DNA of 64,000 bases, taken from NCBI RefSeq assembly GCF_013410405.1, contig NZ_JACCFK010000002.1, positions 1,364,001-1,428,000 on the forward strand, in the 5' to 3' direction. The notes beneath the pieces were generated by a model. The model was not told the DNA's origin and did no database searches. It was given only the letters and a program-made list of their open reading frames with translations. This document shows, in pieces, positions 8,701-16,578 of the stretch (position 1 is its first letter; the number at the start of each line of letters is the position of its first letter). The DNA is from Amycolatopsis endophytica (GTDB taxonomy: Bacteria > Actinomycetota > Actinomycetes > Mycobacteriales > Pseudonocardiaceae). Made by a program: the position numbers and the translations under genes.

Positions 8701-9039
8701 TCAACACGTTCACGAGGGCAAGATCGCTACACAGGGCCCTGAACGGACATTCGCGACAACTGAGGGCGGGGTCGACACCGATCGTGAAGTACGCGCCCGA
8801 GGGGCCTCGGCGAACGGGATGCGCGTGCGGGCCCGACCGCCGCGTTCAGTCCGGCGGGCGGGCGGTGCACGGCCCAGGGTCGGTGACGAGCTGGCCCTGG
8901 AACACAGGGCCCGCGAGGTGAAGGGCCGCCCCGGCCCGGCGGGTGTCCGCCCTGCACGCGGGCCGAGGTCGTGACGAGCCGACGGCCCCGCAGCGAGACC
9001 CGATTCGACTTCCCCGCTTGCAGTCGGGGCGAGCCACCC
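8701..9039. other. Intergenic stretch without a recognisable gene
   Basis: 339 bp between the dctA leader and the 3' end of a TetR gene. The open frames crossing it have poor codon patterns and no ribosome-binding sites. It presumably holds the dctA promoter near its left end; I see no RNA gene. Confidence 0.5.
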
Positions 9040-9645
9040 TCAGGCGGGTGGCCAGTTCCGCAGCGCCGCACCGGCCACCAGCTCGAGTTCCGCGCGTCCG
9101 GCGCCGCCGGCGGCCTGGACCGCGATGCCATGAGCCACCGTCATCACGTACCGGGCGAGCACCGCGGGATCCGAGTCCGCGGGCAGATCGCCCTCCTCGA
9201 CCGCGCGCCGGAACCGGTCGCGCAGGTGCGCACAAGCGACCTCCCGCCACCCGGCCAGCTCGTCGCGCGCCGGGCGGCCGGACTCGCCGGCGGCCAGCGA
9301 TCCCTGCACGACCAGGCATCCGGCGGGGCGGTCCGCACCGGTGGTCGCGCACACCGATCCGGCCAGCAACGCCCTCGCCACCTGACGCGCCGTCGGCTCC
9401 CCCAGCGCGCGCGCCACGTAGGCGCCGGGGCCTTCGGCATACCGCTGCACGGCCTTGCGGAACAACTCCTCCTTGTTCCCGAAGGCCGCGTACATGCTGG
9501 TCCGCGTGATGCCCATCGCGCCGGTCAGGTCGGTGAGGCTGGCGCCTTCGTAGCCCCGTTCCCAGAAGACGAGCATCGCGCGTTCCAGGGCCTCGTCGGC
9601 GTCGAAGCCCCTCGGCCTGCCGATCGGGCTCTTCTTGGCGTCCAC
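9040..9645 (-). CDS. TetR family regulator
   Basis: 201 aa. Helix-turn-helix in residues 10-60 (GRPRGFDADEALERAMLVFW, ASLTDLTGAMGITRTSMYAAF), then a TetR_C-like ligand-binding region with RPAGCLVVQG. It is divergent from an SDR gene, and the 86-bp gap carries two ACCGATCG-type palindromes, the normal arrangement for repression of the neighbouring oxidoreductase gene and of itself. The inducer is unknown. Confidence 0.93.
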   Translation of the reverse strand: MDAKKSPIGRPRGFDADEALERAMLVFWERGYEGASLTDLTGAMGITRTSMYAAFGNKEELFRKAVQRYAEGPGAYVARALGEPTARQVARALLAGSVCATTGADRPAGCLVVQGSLAAGESGRPARDELAGWREVACAHLRDRFRRAVEEGDLPADSDPAVLARYVMTVAHGIAVQAAGGAGRAELELVAGAALRNWPPA

Positions 9646-9669
9646 GCCGACACATCCTACCCCTTCTGC

Positions 9670-9717
9670 ACCGATCGGTCTGGAAGTACTACGGTCGACT
9701 TCAGTACCGATCGATAC
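9670..9717. promoter_or_regulatory. Paired ACCGATCGGT-type operators
   Basis: A perfect 10-bp palindrome ACCGATCGGT (9670-9679) and a near-palindrome TACCGATCGATA (9705-9716) share the CCGATCG core with centres 36 bp apart. They sit between divergent TetR and SDR starts and probably are the TetR binding sites. Confidence 0.72.
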
Positions 9718-9731
9718 CGAAGGAGTACGAC

Positions 9732-10478
9732 ATGGGAAAGCTCGAAGGCAAGACCGCGGTCGTCACCGGCGCCGCCACCGGGATCGGGCGGGCCACCGCG
9801 GCCCGCTTGGTGGCCGAAGGCGCGTACGTCTACCTGACCGGACGGCGCAAGGCCGAACTGGACGCGGCCGCCGCGTCCATCGGCCCGTCGGCCGTCGCGG
9901 TGCCGGGTGACATCGCGGAGCCCGCCGACCTGGACCGCCTCTACGACGAGGTCCGCGCCCGCGGCCGGGGACTGGACGTGCTGTTCGCCAACGCGGGCTG
10001 GGCCGCGTTCGCCCCGCTGGAGCAGGCCACCGAGGAGCAGTTCGACCAGACCTTCGGCATCAATGTCCGGGGCACCTGGCACACCGTTCAGAAAGCGCTG
10101 CCCCTGTTCAACGAGGGCGCATCGGTGATCCTCAACGCCTCGATCCGCGCCGACGACGGCCGGGAGAACTTCGGCCTGTACTCGGCGTCGAAGGCCGCGA
10201 CGCGTTCGCTCGCGCGGACCTGGGCCAACGAACTGAAGGGCCGGGGCATCCGGGTCAACGCCATTTCGCCGGGCGCGATCGACACCCCGGGCATCGACCG
10301 GGTCGTCGGCGAGGCGGAGGCGGCCGTGATGAAGGCCGGGCTCGCCGAGGACGTGCCGATCCGCAGGCTCGGCCGCGCGGAGGAGATCGCCGGCGTGGTC
10401 GCCTTCCTCGCCTCCGCCGACAGCACCTTCATCCTCGGCGCGAACCTCGACGTCGACGGCGGTGAGAACCAGTTCTGA
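9732..10478 (+). CDS. Short-chain dehydrogenase/reductase
   Basis: Classical SDR of 248 aa, NAD(P)H-dependent alcohol/ketone oxidoreductase. It has the TGAATGIG cofactor motif near residue 13, NAG (NANAG-like FANAG), the catalytic Ser in ILNASI, and YSASK with Tyr and Lys. GRR after beta-2 suggests NADP preference. The C-terminal DVDGG motif is present. GAAGGAG lies 6 nt before the ATG. It is divergently paired with a TetR gene; such pairs usually respond to a quinone, aldehyde or xenobiotic. Substrate unknown. Confidence 0.94.
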   Translation: MGKLEGKTAVVTGAATGIGRATAARLVAEGAYVYLTGRRKAELDAAAASIGPSAVAVPGDIAEPADLDRLYDEVRARGRGLDVLFANAGWAAFAPLEQATEEQFDQTFGINVRGTWHTVQKALPLFNEGASVILNASIRADDGRENFGLYSASKAATRSLARTWANELKGRGIRVNAISPGAIDTPGIDRVVGEAEAAVMKAGLAEDVPIRRLGRAEEIAGVVAFLASADSTFILGANLDVDGGENQF

Positions 10479-10511
10479 CCGGAGCACGCGGCGCCCGGCC
10501 CACGCGGCGGA

Positions 10512-12419
10512 TCAGACCTCCACCAGCACCCCGTCGAAGAAGCCGGTCAGCTCCTCGTACGCGTCCAGCGGCAGGACGTGCGCGACGTACTGGTCCGGTC
10601 GCACCACCACCAGGCATCCGGTGTCCCGCGAGACGCCTCGCAGGTCGAAGACGTCGGTGGCCGGGTCCGGGCAGAAGGTCTTCTCGTAGTCGGTGAGGCC
10701 GAACGGGCCCTTGCGCGGCAACAGAACGGGCGGCAGGTCGGCCACCGCGACGTCGCGGTGGCCCTGTTGCAGCACGGCCCGCACGTCGATCACCGAGTCC
10801 GGTTCGGCACCCGCCGGGGTGAAACGGGTCAGCGGCGACTTCTCCGAGCCCAGGAACCCGGCCAGCGCCCGCAGCCGCGAGCCGGGCGCGGCGGGGTGGA
10901 CGCGGTCGGCGAACGCGTACAGGCGCCAGGCGCCGTCAGCGCGGGCGGCGTGACCGAGGTGCACCGGTTTGGCGTCGGCCAGCCGGATCACCGGCGCGGA
11001 GTGGAACCGCATCCCCGCCGGGAACCCCTCGGCCAGGTGCTGGTGCGTGGTCGCCGCGGTGACGATCGAGGGCTCGTAGCGGACGGCGACCCCGGCGGTG
11101 AACCGGCCCTGCTGCCGGAAGTAGCGCTGGAACTCCTCCCGGTCCGCGTCCTGCCCGGGGCGGGTGCTGAACGCGGCGGCGAACTCGCGGTCGAACTCGA
11201 TCAGTTCCCTGGCGACCTCCTGGCGCTCGGCCGAATAGGTCCGCAGCACCTCCGGGCGCGACGTGCCGCGCAGCACGGTGCCGAGCTTCCAGCCCAGGTT
11301 CCACGCGTCGGCCATCGACACGTTCATGCCCTGCCCGGCCTTCGCGCTGTGCGTATGGCAGGCATCGCCCGCGATGAACACCCGTGGCAGGCGCGTGCTG
11401 TCGGCGGTGCTGTCGGGGATGTCGTCGGGGACGTCGTCGAAGCGGCGGCACAGGCGCTGTCCGATCTCGTACACCGCCCACCAGCCGACCTGTTTCACCT
11501 CCAGCGTGTACGGGTGCAGGATCCGGTTGGCGACCGCGGCCAGCTTCTCCGGCGTGACCGTGCGCTCGCGCAGCATCTCCGCGTCGCGCTCGTTGTCCAG
11601 CTCGATGTAGAGGCGGACCAGGTACCCGCCCTCGCGCGGGATGACGAGGACGCTGCCGTGCTCGGAGTGGATGGCGGATTTCAGCCGGATGTCGGGGAAA
11701 TCGGTGACGGCCAGGACGTCCAGCACACCCCATGACGAGTTCGCCGCGTCGCCCTCCAGGCTCCGGCCGATGGCCTTGCGGACACCGCTGCGGGCCCCGT
11801 CGCAGCCGACGACGTACTTCGCGCGGATGGTGGACGTCTCGCCGGTGGGCTCGAAACCCTCGACGTGGTCCACGGTGACGGTGACCGGGTACTCGGAGCC
11901 CTCGCCGATCCGCACATCCGTGGCGTGCAGGCCGTAGTACGGCTCGGCGCGGGTGGAGGAGCGCCGCATGTGGTCACGCAGGTAGGTCAGCATCCGCGCC
12001 TGGTTGACGATCATGTGCGGCATCTCGGACAGGCCCTCTTCGACGTCGTCGATCCGCCCGGTGCGGGTGATGGACGAGCCGTCACCCGGGTCCGGCTGCC
12101 AGAACGTGACCTCGTTGACCTGGTACCCCTCGTCGATCAGACGGCCGGCGAGACCGAACGCCTCGAACATCTCCACCGTGCGGCAGGCGACCCCGTCGGC
12201 CTGCCCCACCTCCAGCGGCCCGTCGCGCCGGTCGAGGATCACCGTGCGGATCCCGGGGAACTGGGCGAGCTGCGCGGCGAGCACCAGCCCGGCGGGCCCG
12301 CAGCCCACGATCACGACGTCCGCGGTGTCCGGCAGGTCGCCGCCGCGGTCCGCCACACTCGCGTGCGGCCGTTCGACGAACGGGTCCCCCGGCCGGTAGC
12401 CGTCGAGGTAGAACTGCAC
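10512..12419 (-). CDS. FAD-dependent aromatic hydroxylase (phenol 2-monooxygenase type)
   Basis: 635 aa. The start GTG at 12419 gives the family-typical opening QFYLDGYRPGDP and has GAAGGAG 8 nt upstream. FAD binding motif VVIVGCGPAGLVLA begins near residue 32, DG motif appears near GCDGARSGVR, and the second FAD motif is RVFIAGDACHTHSAKAGQGMN. The C-terminal 160 residues form the thioredoxin-like domain of phenol hydroxylases, ending in RPDQYVAHVLPLD. Such enzymes add one oxygen ortho to a phenolic OH using NADPH. With the amidohydrolase-type decarboxylase nearby, a route from a hydroxybenzoate through decarboxylation and hydroxylation to a ring-cleavage substrate is plausible. Confidence 0.93.
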   Translation of the reverse strand: MQFYLDGYRPGDPFVERPHASVADRGGDLPDTADVVIVGCGPAGLVLAAQLAQFPGIRTVILDRRDGPLEVGQADGVACRTVEMFEAFGLAGRLIDEGYQVNEVTFWQPDPGDGSSITRTGRIDDVEEGLSEMPHMIVNQARMLTYLRDHMRRSSTRAEPYYGLHATDVRIGEGSEYPVTVTVDHVEGFEPTGETSTIRAKYVVGCDGARSGVRKAIGRSLEGDAANSSWGVLDVLAVTDFPDIRLKSAIHSEHGSVLVIPREGGYLVRLYIELDNERDAEMLRERTVTPEKLAAVANRILHPYTLEVKQVGWWAVYEIGQRLCRRFDDVPDDIPDSTADSTRLPRVFIAGDACHTHSAKAGQGMNVSMADAWNLGWKLGTVLRGTSRPEVLRTYSAERQEVARELIEFDREFAAAFSTRPGQDADREEFQRYFRQQGRFTAGVAVRYEPSIVTAATTHQHLAEGFPAGMRFHSAPVIRLADAKPVHLGHAARADGAWRLYAFADRVHPAAPGSRLRALAGFLGSEKSPLTRFTPAGAEPDSVIDVRAVLQQGHRDVAVADLPPVLLPRKGPFGLTDYEKTFCPDPATDVFDLRGVSRDTGCLVVVRPDQYVAHVLPLDAYEELTGFFDGVLVEV

Positions 12420-12509
12420 TGCTCGCACTCCTTCACGCCGTCGCGGGCCCGGATCCACGCGGCCGGGCTCGGCCCATGCTCCGGTAGGTAGCGGTGTGAG
12501 GAACAGGAA

Positions 12510-12526
12510 GTTCTGCACCGCAGAAC
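12510..12526. promoter_or_regulatory. Perfect inverted repeat upstream of the aromatic hydroxylase
   Basis: GTTCTGC-ACC-GCAGAAC, arms of 7 bp with a 3-bp spacer, lies about 90 bp upstream of the hydroxylase start. The shape resembles operators of IclR-family regulators of aromatic catabolism, but no such regulator gene is present in the window. Confidence 0.6.
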
Positions 12527-12576
12527 AGCGAGTGGGCTCACTCGGTGGCGTCGCGGACTCGTGTTAGCCTGTCGCC

Positions 12577-12621
12577 GTGCAGCGCCTGACGACTCAGCTC
12601 GTAACCCGGCGCGCCGGCTGA
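12577..12621 (+). CDS. Leaderless 14-codon uORF upstream of ACT-like gene
   Basis: GTG-started frame encoding MQRLTTQLVTRRAG. A -10-like TAGCCT (12564-12569) ends 7 nt before the GTG, the geometry of leaderless transcripts in actinomycetes. Its TGA stop lies in the loop of a perfect 10-bp hairpin. It probably is a regulatory leader peptide for the gene at 12723. Confidence 0.55.
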   Translation: MQRLTTQLVTRRAG

Positions 12622-12639
12622 ACCAGGTCGCCGGCGCGC
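12609..12639 (+). promoter_or_regulatory. GC-rich hairpin overlapping the uORF stop
   Basis: GCGCGCCGGC (12609-12618) pairs perfectly with GCCGGCGCGC (12630-12639) across an 11-nt loop that holds the uORF stop codon. A terminating or stalled ribosome would melt it. A second small hairpin CCGCG/CGCGG follows, so an attenuator or translation switch is likely. Confidence 0.6.
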
Positions 12640-12722
12640 AGCGCCCGTGACCGCGCCTTCTCGCGGAACCTCCTCGGGGCCTGGCCCGGGTCCAGCCCGT
12701 TCCTCAGCCGTGGAGATCCGCC

Positions 12723-12986
12723 ATGTCGTTGCCGACTTTCGCCCCCGCCCGCCACACGTCGCTGCCGGTCCGGCGCCGCGTCGCCACCTACTTCACCGGT
12801 GGCGCCGCGCAGGTTCCCGCCCTGGTCGGCGAGCTCACGAACGTGCACGAACTGTCCGTCGACATCCGTGACGGCGTGCGGGAAAGCAGCATGGTCTGCG
12901 CGATCCTGCTCCCACCGGAGGAGATCACGCACCTGCTCACCCGGTTGCGCGAGCTGCCCGCCGTGGTCTCGGCGGAACTGGCCTGA
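12723..12986 (+). CDS. Small ACT-like domain protein
   Basis: 87 aa. After a 20-residue start, residues 20-87 show the alternation of beta strands and helices of a small ferredoxin-like ACT fold, ending ITHLLTRLRELPAVVSAELA. ACT domains bind amino acids or other small ligands and regulate metabolism. There is no catalytic module attached. GGAG lies 8 nt before the ATG, within a long leader that begins with a uORF and strong hairpin. The gene ends 2 bp before the convergent amidohydrolase gene. Assignment rests on fold-like pattern only. Confidence 0.6.
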   Translation: MSLPTFAPARHTSLPVRRRVATYFTGGAAQVPALVGELTNVHELSVDIRDGVRESSMVCAILLPPEEITHLLTRLRELPAVVSAELA

Positions 12987-12988
12987 GC

Positions 12989-13993
12989 TCAGACGCCGAA
13001 CAGGGCGGCCGCGTTGCCGTGGGCGATCTTGCGGCGGTCGAGTTCGCTGACCGGCGCCCGTTCGATCCAGTCGGCCGCCTCGGCGTTCTCCGAGTACGGG
13101 TAGTCCACGGAGAACAGGATGTGATCGGCGCCGACCGTGAGTACCGCGTTGATCAGGGCGTGGTCGTCGAAGGTGCCGCTCGTGGTGATCCAGATGTTGT
13201 CCGCGACGTACTCGGGCAGCGTCTTGCGCAAGCGACGGCCGAACGGGTTGTCGGCGAACCGGTGCTGCGTCCGCCACAGCAGCGACGGCAGCCCCTCCCC
13301 CAGGTGCCCCACGATCAGCTTCGCGGTGGGGAACCGGTCGAAGTGGCCGCTGAGCAGCAACCGCACGGTGTGGGCGGCGGTCTCGGCGCCGAAACCCCAC
13401 GTGGCGCCCTTCATCTCGGGGTGCCCGTCGTAGAGGCTGCCCGGCAGCGGCGGCCGCGGGTGCAGGTACAGCGGCACGTCCAGTTCGGCGAGCGCCTCCC
13501 AGAACGGGTGGTACCGCGGCTCGTCGAGGTAGCTGCCGTGCTCGCCGTCGCCGATGTTGGTGTAGCCGTTGACGAGCGCGCCCTTGAAGCCGAGTTCGGT
13601 GACCGCGCGCCGCAGTTCGGTGGCCGCGTTCTCCGGTTCCTGCAGCGCGACCGCCGCGAAGCCGGAGTACCGGTCCGGGTGCTCGGCGATCCGCTCGGCG
13701 AGGAAGTCGTTCTGGCGCCGGGCTTCCGCGGTCGCGGCGGCGGGGTCGAGGATGCTCTGCACGCCGGGCGCGGTCAGCGACAGGATGGTGTGGCGGATAC
13801 CGGCGGCGTCCATACTTCGCAGCCGGATGTCGCCGAACTCGCCGAGTTTCTCCTGCACCGGACGGTAGAACTCCGGCGTCACCCCGCCCCGGTCCGAGGC
13901 GTCCGCCAGCGCGGCCTCGTCGGCGAGGAGGCACGCCACCCGGTCCGGGTGCTCGTAGGCCTCTTCCAGGGCGATCTTCGGCAGCCGTGTCAT
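12989..13993 (-). CDS. Amidohydrolase-2 family decarboxylase (gamma-resorcylate decarboxylase-like)
   Basis: 334 aa. The opening KIALEEAYEHP replaces the usual HxH by Glu-containing LEE, as in nonoxidative benzoate decarboxylases of this family. LYLHPRPPLPG and GHLGEGLP supply metal-ligand His residues, and FSVDYPY supplies the conserved Asp. Family members decarboxylate 2,6- or 2,3-dihydroxybenzoate, 5-carboxyvanillate or similar acids. The start at 13993 is chosen because the family N-terminus begins there. It lies next to a phenol hydroxylase-type gene on the same strand, with the ACT-like gene between, so an aromatic acid route is likely. Confidence 0.88.
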   Translation of the reverse strand: MTRLPKIALEEAYEHPDRVACLLADEAALADASDRGGVTPEFYRPVQEKLGEFGDIRLRSMDAAGIRHTILSLTAPGVQSILDPAAATAEARRQNDFLAERIAEHPDRYSGFAAVALQEPENAATELRRAVTELGFKGALVNGYTNIGDGEHGSYLDEPRYHPFWEALAELDVPLYLHPRPPLPGSLYDGHPEMKGATWGFGAETAAHTVRLLLSGHFDRFPTAKLIVGHLGEGLPSLLWRTQHRFADNPFGRRLRKTLPEYVADNIWITTSGTFDDHALINAVLTVGADHILFSVDYPYSENAEAADWIERAPVSELDRRKIAHGNAAALFGV

Positions 13994-14158
13994 GCCCGGA
14001 CCGTACCGCGCGGCGGACGTGGACCGGGCCCGGCCGCCCCCCTCGTGGACGGCCGGGCCCCTTGCTCGCGTCGCCCGCCCCGATGGCGGCCGAGACGAAC
14101 GCACGGGAAATGCCTCGATGCCCTTGGCGGGAGAATGTTTTCCGGGCACCCGAAAGAA

Positions 14159-14190
14159 AGCCGCCCGGATCGGTTTCCCGATGGGCGGCT
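14159..14190 (-). terminator. Hairpin terminator downstream of small-peptide gene
   Basis: AGCCGCCC (14159-14166) pairs with GGGCGGCT (14183-14190), with an inner ATCGG/CCGAT stem. On the minus strand it is followed by TTTCTTTC, a moderate T tract. It would end the transcript from the minus-strand small-peptide unit. Confidence 0.65.
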
Positions 14191-14197
14191 CCCTCGA

Positions 14198-14217
14198 CGT
14201 GACGTCAGCACGTCACG
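14198..14217. promoter_or_regulatory. Perfect 8-bp inverted repeat at the end of the small-peptide ORF
   Basis: CGTGACGT-CAGC-ACGTCACG overlaps the stop codon of the 31-codon ORF and sits just before the terminator hairpin. It may be a second RNA hairpin of the same 3' end or a protein-binding palindrome. Confidence 0.5.
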
Positions 14218-14308
14218 GCGGGAAACCTTCGTGGCCCTGGCTTTCCTGCGCATACCAGGAGAATGCGGAGCGAGTCAGCCGCTCCCGCCGTCCTGTGCGC
14301 ACCATCAT
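14213..14308 (-). CDS. 31-aa peptide gene with its own promoter, RBS and terminator
   Basis: The minus strand has GAGGAGAA 4-5 nt before ATGATG, then a basic N-terminal half (RTGRRERLTR) and an aromatic, acidic C-terminal half with SAFSWYAQESQGHEGFPP. Upstream on the same strand is TTGACG (near 14370) with a plausible -10 region about 18 bp on. Two hairpins follow the stop. The local base composition is less GC-rich than the surroundings. No known peptide family is recognised; it could be a signalling peptide, a RiPP-like precursor, a regulatory leader or a small membrane-independent protein. Confidence 0.55.
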   Translation of the reverse strand: MMVRTGRRERLTRSAFSWYAQESQGHEGFPP

Positions 14309-14389
14309 TTCTCCTCGATTGGCCGGTGTGCATTCATGATGACCGGAGGCCATTCGCGCGTCAATCATTTTTTCCGGTTCGTCGTCGGC

Positions 14390-14494
14390 TCACTCCACAA
14401 GGTCGCCGGGGGCAGGCCGGCCCTTCTCGGCGCACTCGCCGACGCGCATCTTGCGCTTGGCCAGCTCCACGTCCAGGCGCACCACGATCGGCAT
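14390..14494 (-). pseudogene. Core-deleted small XRE regulator (YozG-like)
   Basis: 34 codons. The first 19 residues (MPIVVRLDVELAKRKMRVG) are the recognisable start of the roughly 70-aa Cro/C1-type regulators that often pair with DUF2975 membrane proteins, and the last residues PGDLVE match their C-terminus. The helix-turn-helix between them is missing, so the DNA-binding function is lost although start and stop survive. A partner DUF2975 gene is absent. Confidence 0.7.
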
Positions 14495-14590
14495 CAGATC
14501 ACCGCGTCAGCGCGGTCCGGCCGCCTCCGGGTTCTCGCGCGCGGTGGGCGAACTGTCCCGGCAGCGAATCTGTCGAAAATCAATCGACAA

Positions 14591-15190
14591 CTATCGCTGC
14601 CCGGGTGGCATCAGGGCCGGAAACCAGATGTCGCCGAGCACCTCGGCGGCGGTGTCCGCACCGGCCTCGATCGTGCCCTGCACCGCCCAGCGGGTGAAGA
14701 ACCGTTCCAGCTGGCTGACCAGCAGTTCGATCCGCAGGTGCGCCTCCTCCCGGCGGGCCTCGCCCCAGCGCGCGAGGTAGCGGGGCATCGCCGCGGGCAG
14801 TTCGTCGACCGCCCGTTTCGCGATGGCCTTGAAGTCCGGTTCGAGTGCGACCGCCTCGTCCCACGCGGGCAGGATCGCCTGGTTCTCCTCGAACCACGCC
14901 ACCGCGCGCCGCATCCAACCGGTCAACTCGGCGCGCGAACCGGTCTCCAGCACGGCGTCGAGGTCGGCGTAGACCGCCACCGCCCGCCGCGCCATGGTCT
15001 CCGCGCCGATCTTCTGCAGGATCTCCGGTTTGCCGGAGAAGTGCAGGTAGAACGTCGCGCGGCTGCATCCCACCGCGGAGACGATGTCGTCGATCGTCAC
15101 CGCGGCGTACCCGCGCTCGACGAACAGCGCCTTCGCCTGTTCCAGCAGGCCGAGACGGGTCTGTTGCTTCTGCCGTTCGCGCAGCGTCAT
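14591..15190 (-). CDS. TetR family regulator
   Basis: 199 aa. The helix-turn-helix runs over residues 8-55 (RLGLLEQAKALFVERGYAA, IDDIVSAVGCSRATFYLHF). The C-terminal domain is rich in Arg, Glu and Trp and contains a typical RWGEARREEAH helix. The start at 15190 is the family-typical Met; an upstream extension to 15262 would overlap the divergent promoter. It faces the flavin monooxygenase gene at 15265, so control of that operon is likely. Confidence 0.92.
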   Translation of the reverse strand: MTLRERQKQQTRLGLLEQAKALFVERGYAAVTIDDIVSAVGCSRATFYLHFSGKPEILQKIGAETMARRAVAVYADLDAVLETGSRAELTGWMRRAVAWFEENQAILPAWDEAVALEPDFKAIAKRAVDELPAAMPRYLARWGEARREEAHLRIELLVSQLERFFTRWAVQGTIEAGADTAAEVLGDIWFPALMPPGQR

Positions 15191-15264
15191 GACACCAAGG
15201 CTACTCACTGGACACACCGTCAGCGAAGTGCGACAGTGCTGGGGACCGAGTGGAGGAGGCACGC

Positions 15265-16578
15265 GTGAGGGTCTGCATCATCGGCGCCGGCTGCTCCGGC
15301 TTCACCACGGCGAAACGCCTGCAGGACCACGGCATCCCGTTCGACTGCTTCGAGATGTCCGACGACGTGGGCGGAAACTGGTACTTCGGCAATCCCAACG
15401 GCCGCTCCGCCTGCTACGAATCGCTGCACATCGACACGTCCACCACGCGCCTGCAGTTCGAGGAGTTCCCGGCGGGCGAGGACTGGCCGCACTTCCCGCA
15501 CCACTCCCTGATCCACCGCTACTTCCGCGACTACGTCGAGCACTTCGGGCTGCGTGACAAGATCACCTTCGGCACGGCGGTCGAACACGCCACGCGGCAG
15601 CCCGGCGGCGATTGGGAAGTCACGCTCGACACCGGCCAGTCCCGCCGCTACGACGCGCTCGTCGTCGCCAACGGCCATCACTGGAACCCGCACCTGCCGG
15701 ACTACCCCGGCGAGTTCCACGGCCCGGTCCTGCACAGCCACGGCTACCGCAGCCCGTTCGACCCGGTCGACATGCGCGGTAAGCGGATCGTGGTGGTGGG
15801 CATGGGAAACTCCGCGCTGGACATCGCTTCCGAGCTGTCCCACCGCTCCATCGCCGAGCACGTCTGGGTGTCCGCGCGCCGGGGCGTGTGGGTGCTGTCG
15901 AAGTACCGCGGTGGCAAGCCCGCGGACAAGATGATGACGCCGCCGTGGATGCCGAAGAAGATCGGGCTGGCGCTGTCCCGGCGCGCGATCAAGAAGACGC
16001 TCGGCGCCATGGAGGACTACGGCCTGCCGAAACCGGACCACGAGCCGCTGTCCGCGCACCCGTCGGTCAGCATCGACTTCCTCGCCAAGGCGGGTTCCGG
16101 CGATCTGACCTGCGTGCCCGAGATCGAGCGGCTGGACGGCGACGCCGTGGTGTGCGTGGACGGCAGCCGCGTCGAGGCCGACGTGATCGTGTGCGCCACC
16201 GGCTACCGGATGTCGTTCCCGTTCTTCGACGATCCGGAGCTGGTGCCGGACGCCGAGCACCGGTTGCCGCTGTTCAAGCGGATCATCCGGCCGGGCATCG
16301 GCAACCTCTACTATGCCGGGCTGGCGCAGGCGTCTCCGACGATCGTCAACCTCGCCGAGCAGCAGAGCAAACTCATCGCCGAGCACCTCACCGGACGTTA
16401 TGCACTGCCCACAGTGGACGAAATGCGGGCGGTCATCACGCGGGACGAGGACAAGCACCTCGGCCAGTACTACCGCGCGCCGCGGCACACCATCCAGGTC
16501 GACTTCGCACGCTACGTCCGCGATCTGCACCGCGAGATCGAGGCGGGCCGCAAGCGCGCCGGGGCGGCCGTGCGGTGA
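15265..16578 (+). CDS. Flavin-containing monooxygenase
   Basis: 437 aa. Class B FMO or Baeyer-Villiger-like flavoprotein using FAD, NADPH and O2. FAD motif VCIIGAGCSGFTTAKRL at the N-terminus, FMO fingerprint YPGEFHGPVLHSHGY, and NADPH motif VVVGMGNSALDIA around residue 175, with the downstream ATGY motif (CATGYRMSFPF). Substrates in the family include thioethers, amines, ketones and long-chain aldehydes. GGAGGAG lies 6 nt before GTG 15265. Its stop overlaps the start of the serine-hydrolase gene (GTGA), so hydroxylated or esterified products may pass to that hydrolase. Confidence 0.94.
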   Translation: MRVCIIGAGCSGFTTAKRLQDHGIPFDCFEMSDDVGGNWYFGNPNGRSACYESLHIDTSTTRLQFEEFPAGEDWPHFPHHSLIHRYFRDYVEHFGLRDKITFGTAVEHATRQPGGDWEVTLDTGQSRRYDALVVANGHHWNPHLPDYPGEFHGPVLHSHGYRSPFDPVDMRGKRIVVVGMGNSALDIASELSHRSIAEHVWVSARRGVWVLSKYRGGKPADKMMTPPWMPKKIGLALSRRAIKKTLGAMEDYGLPKPDHEPLSAHPSVSIDFLAKAGSGDLTCVPEIERLDGDAVVCVDGSRVEADVIVCATGYRMSFPFFDDPELVPDAEHRLPLFKRIIRPGIGNLYYAGLAQASPTIVNLAEQQSKLIAEHLTGRYALPTVDEMRAVITRDEDKHLGQYYRAPRHTIQVDFARYVRDLHREIEAGRKRAGAAVR

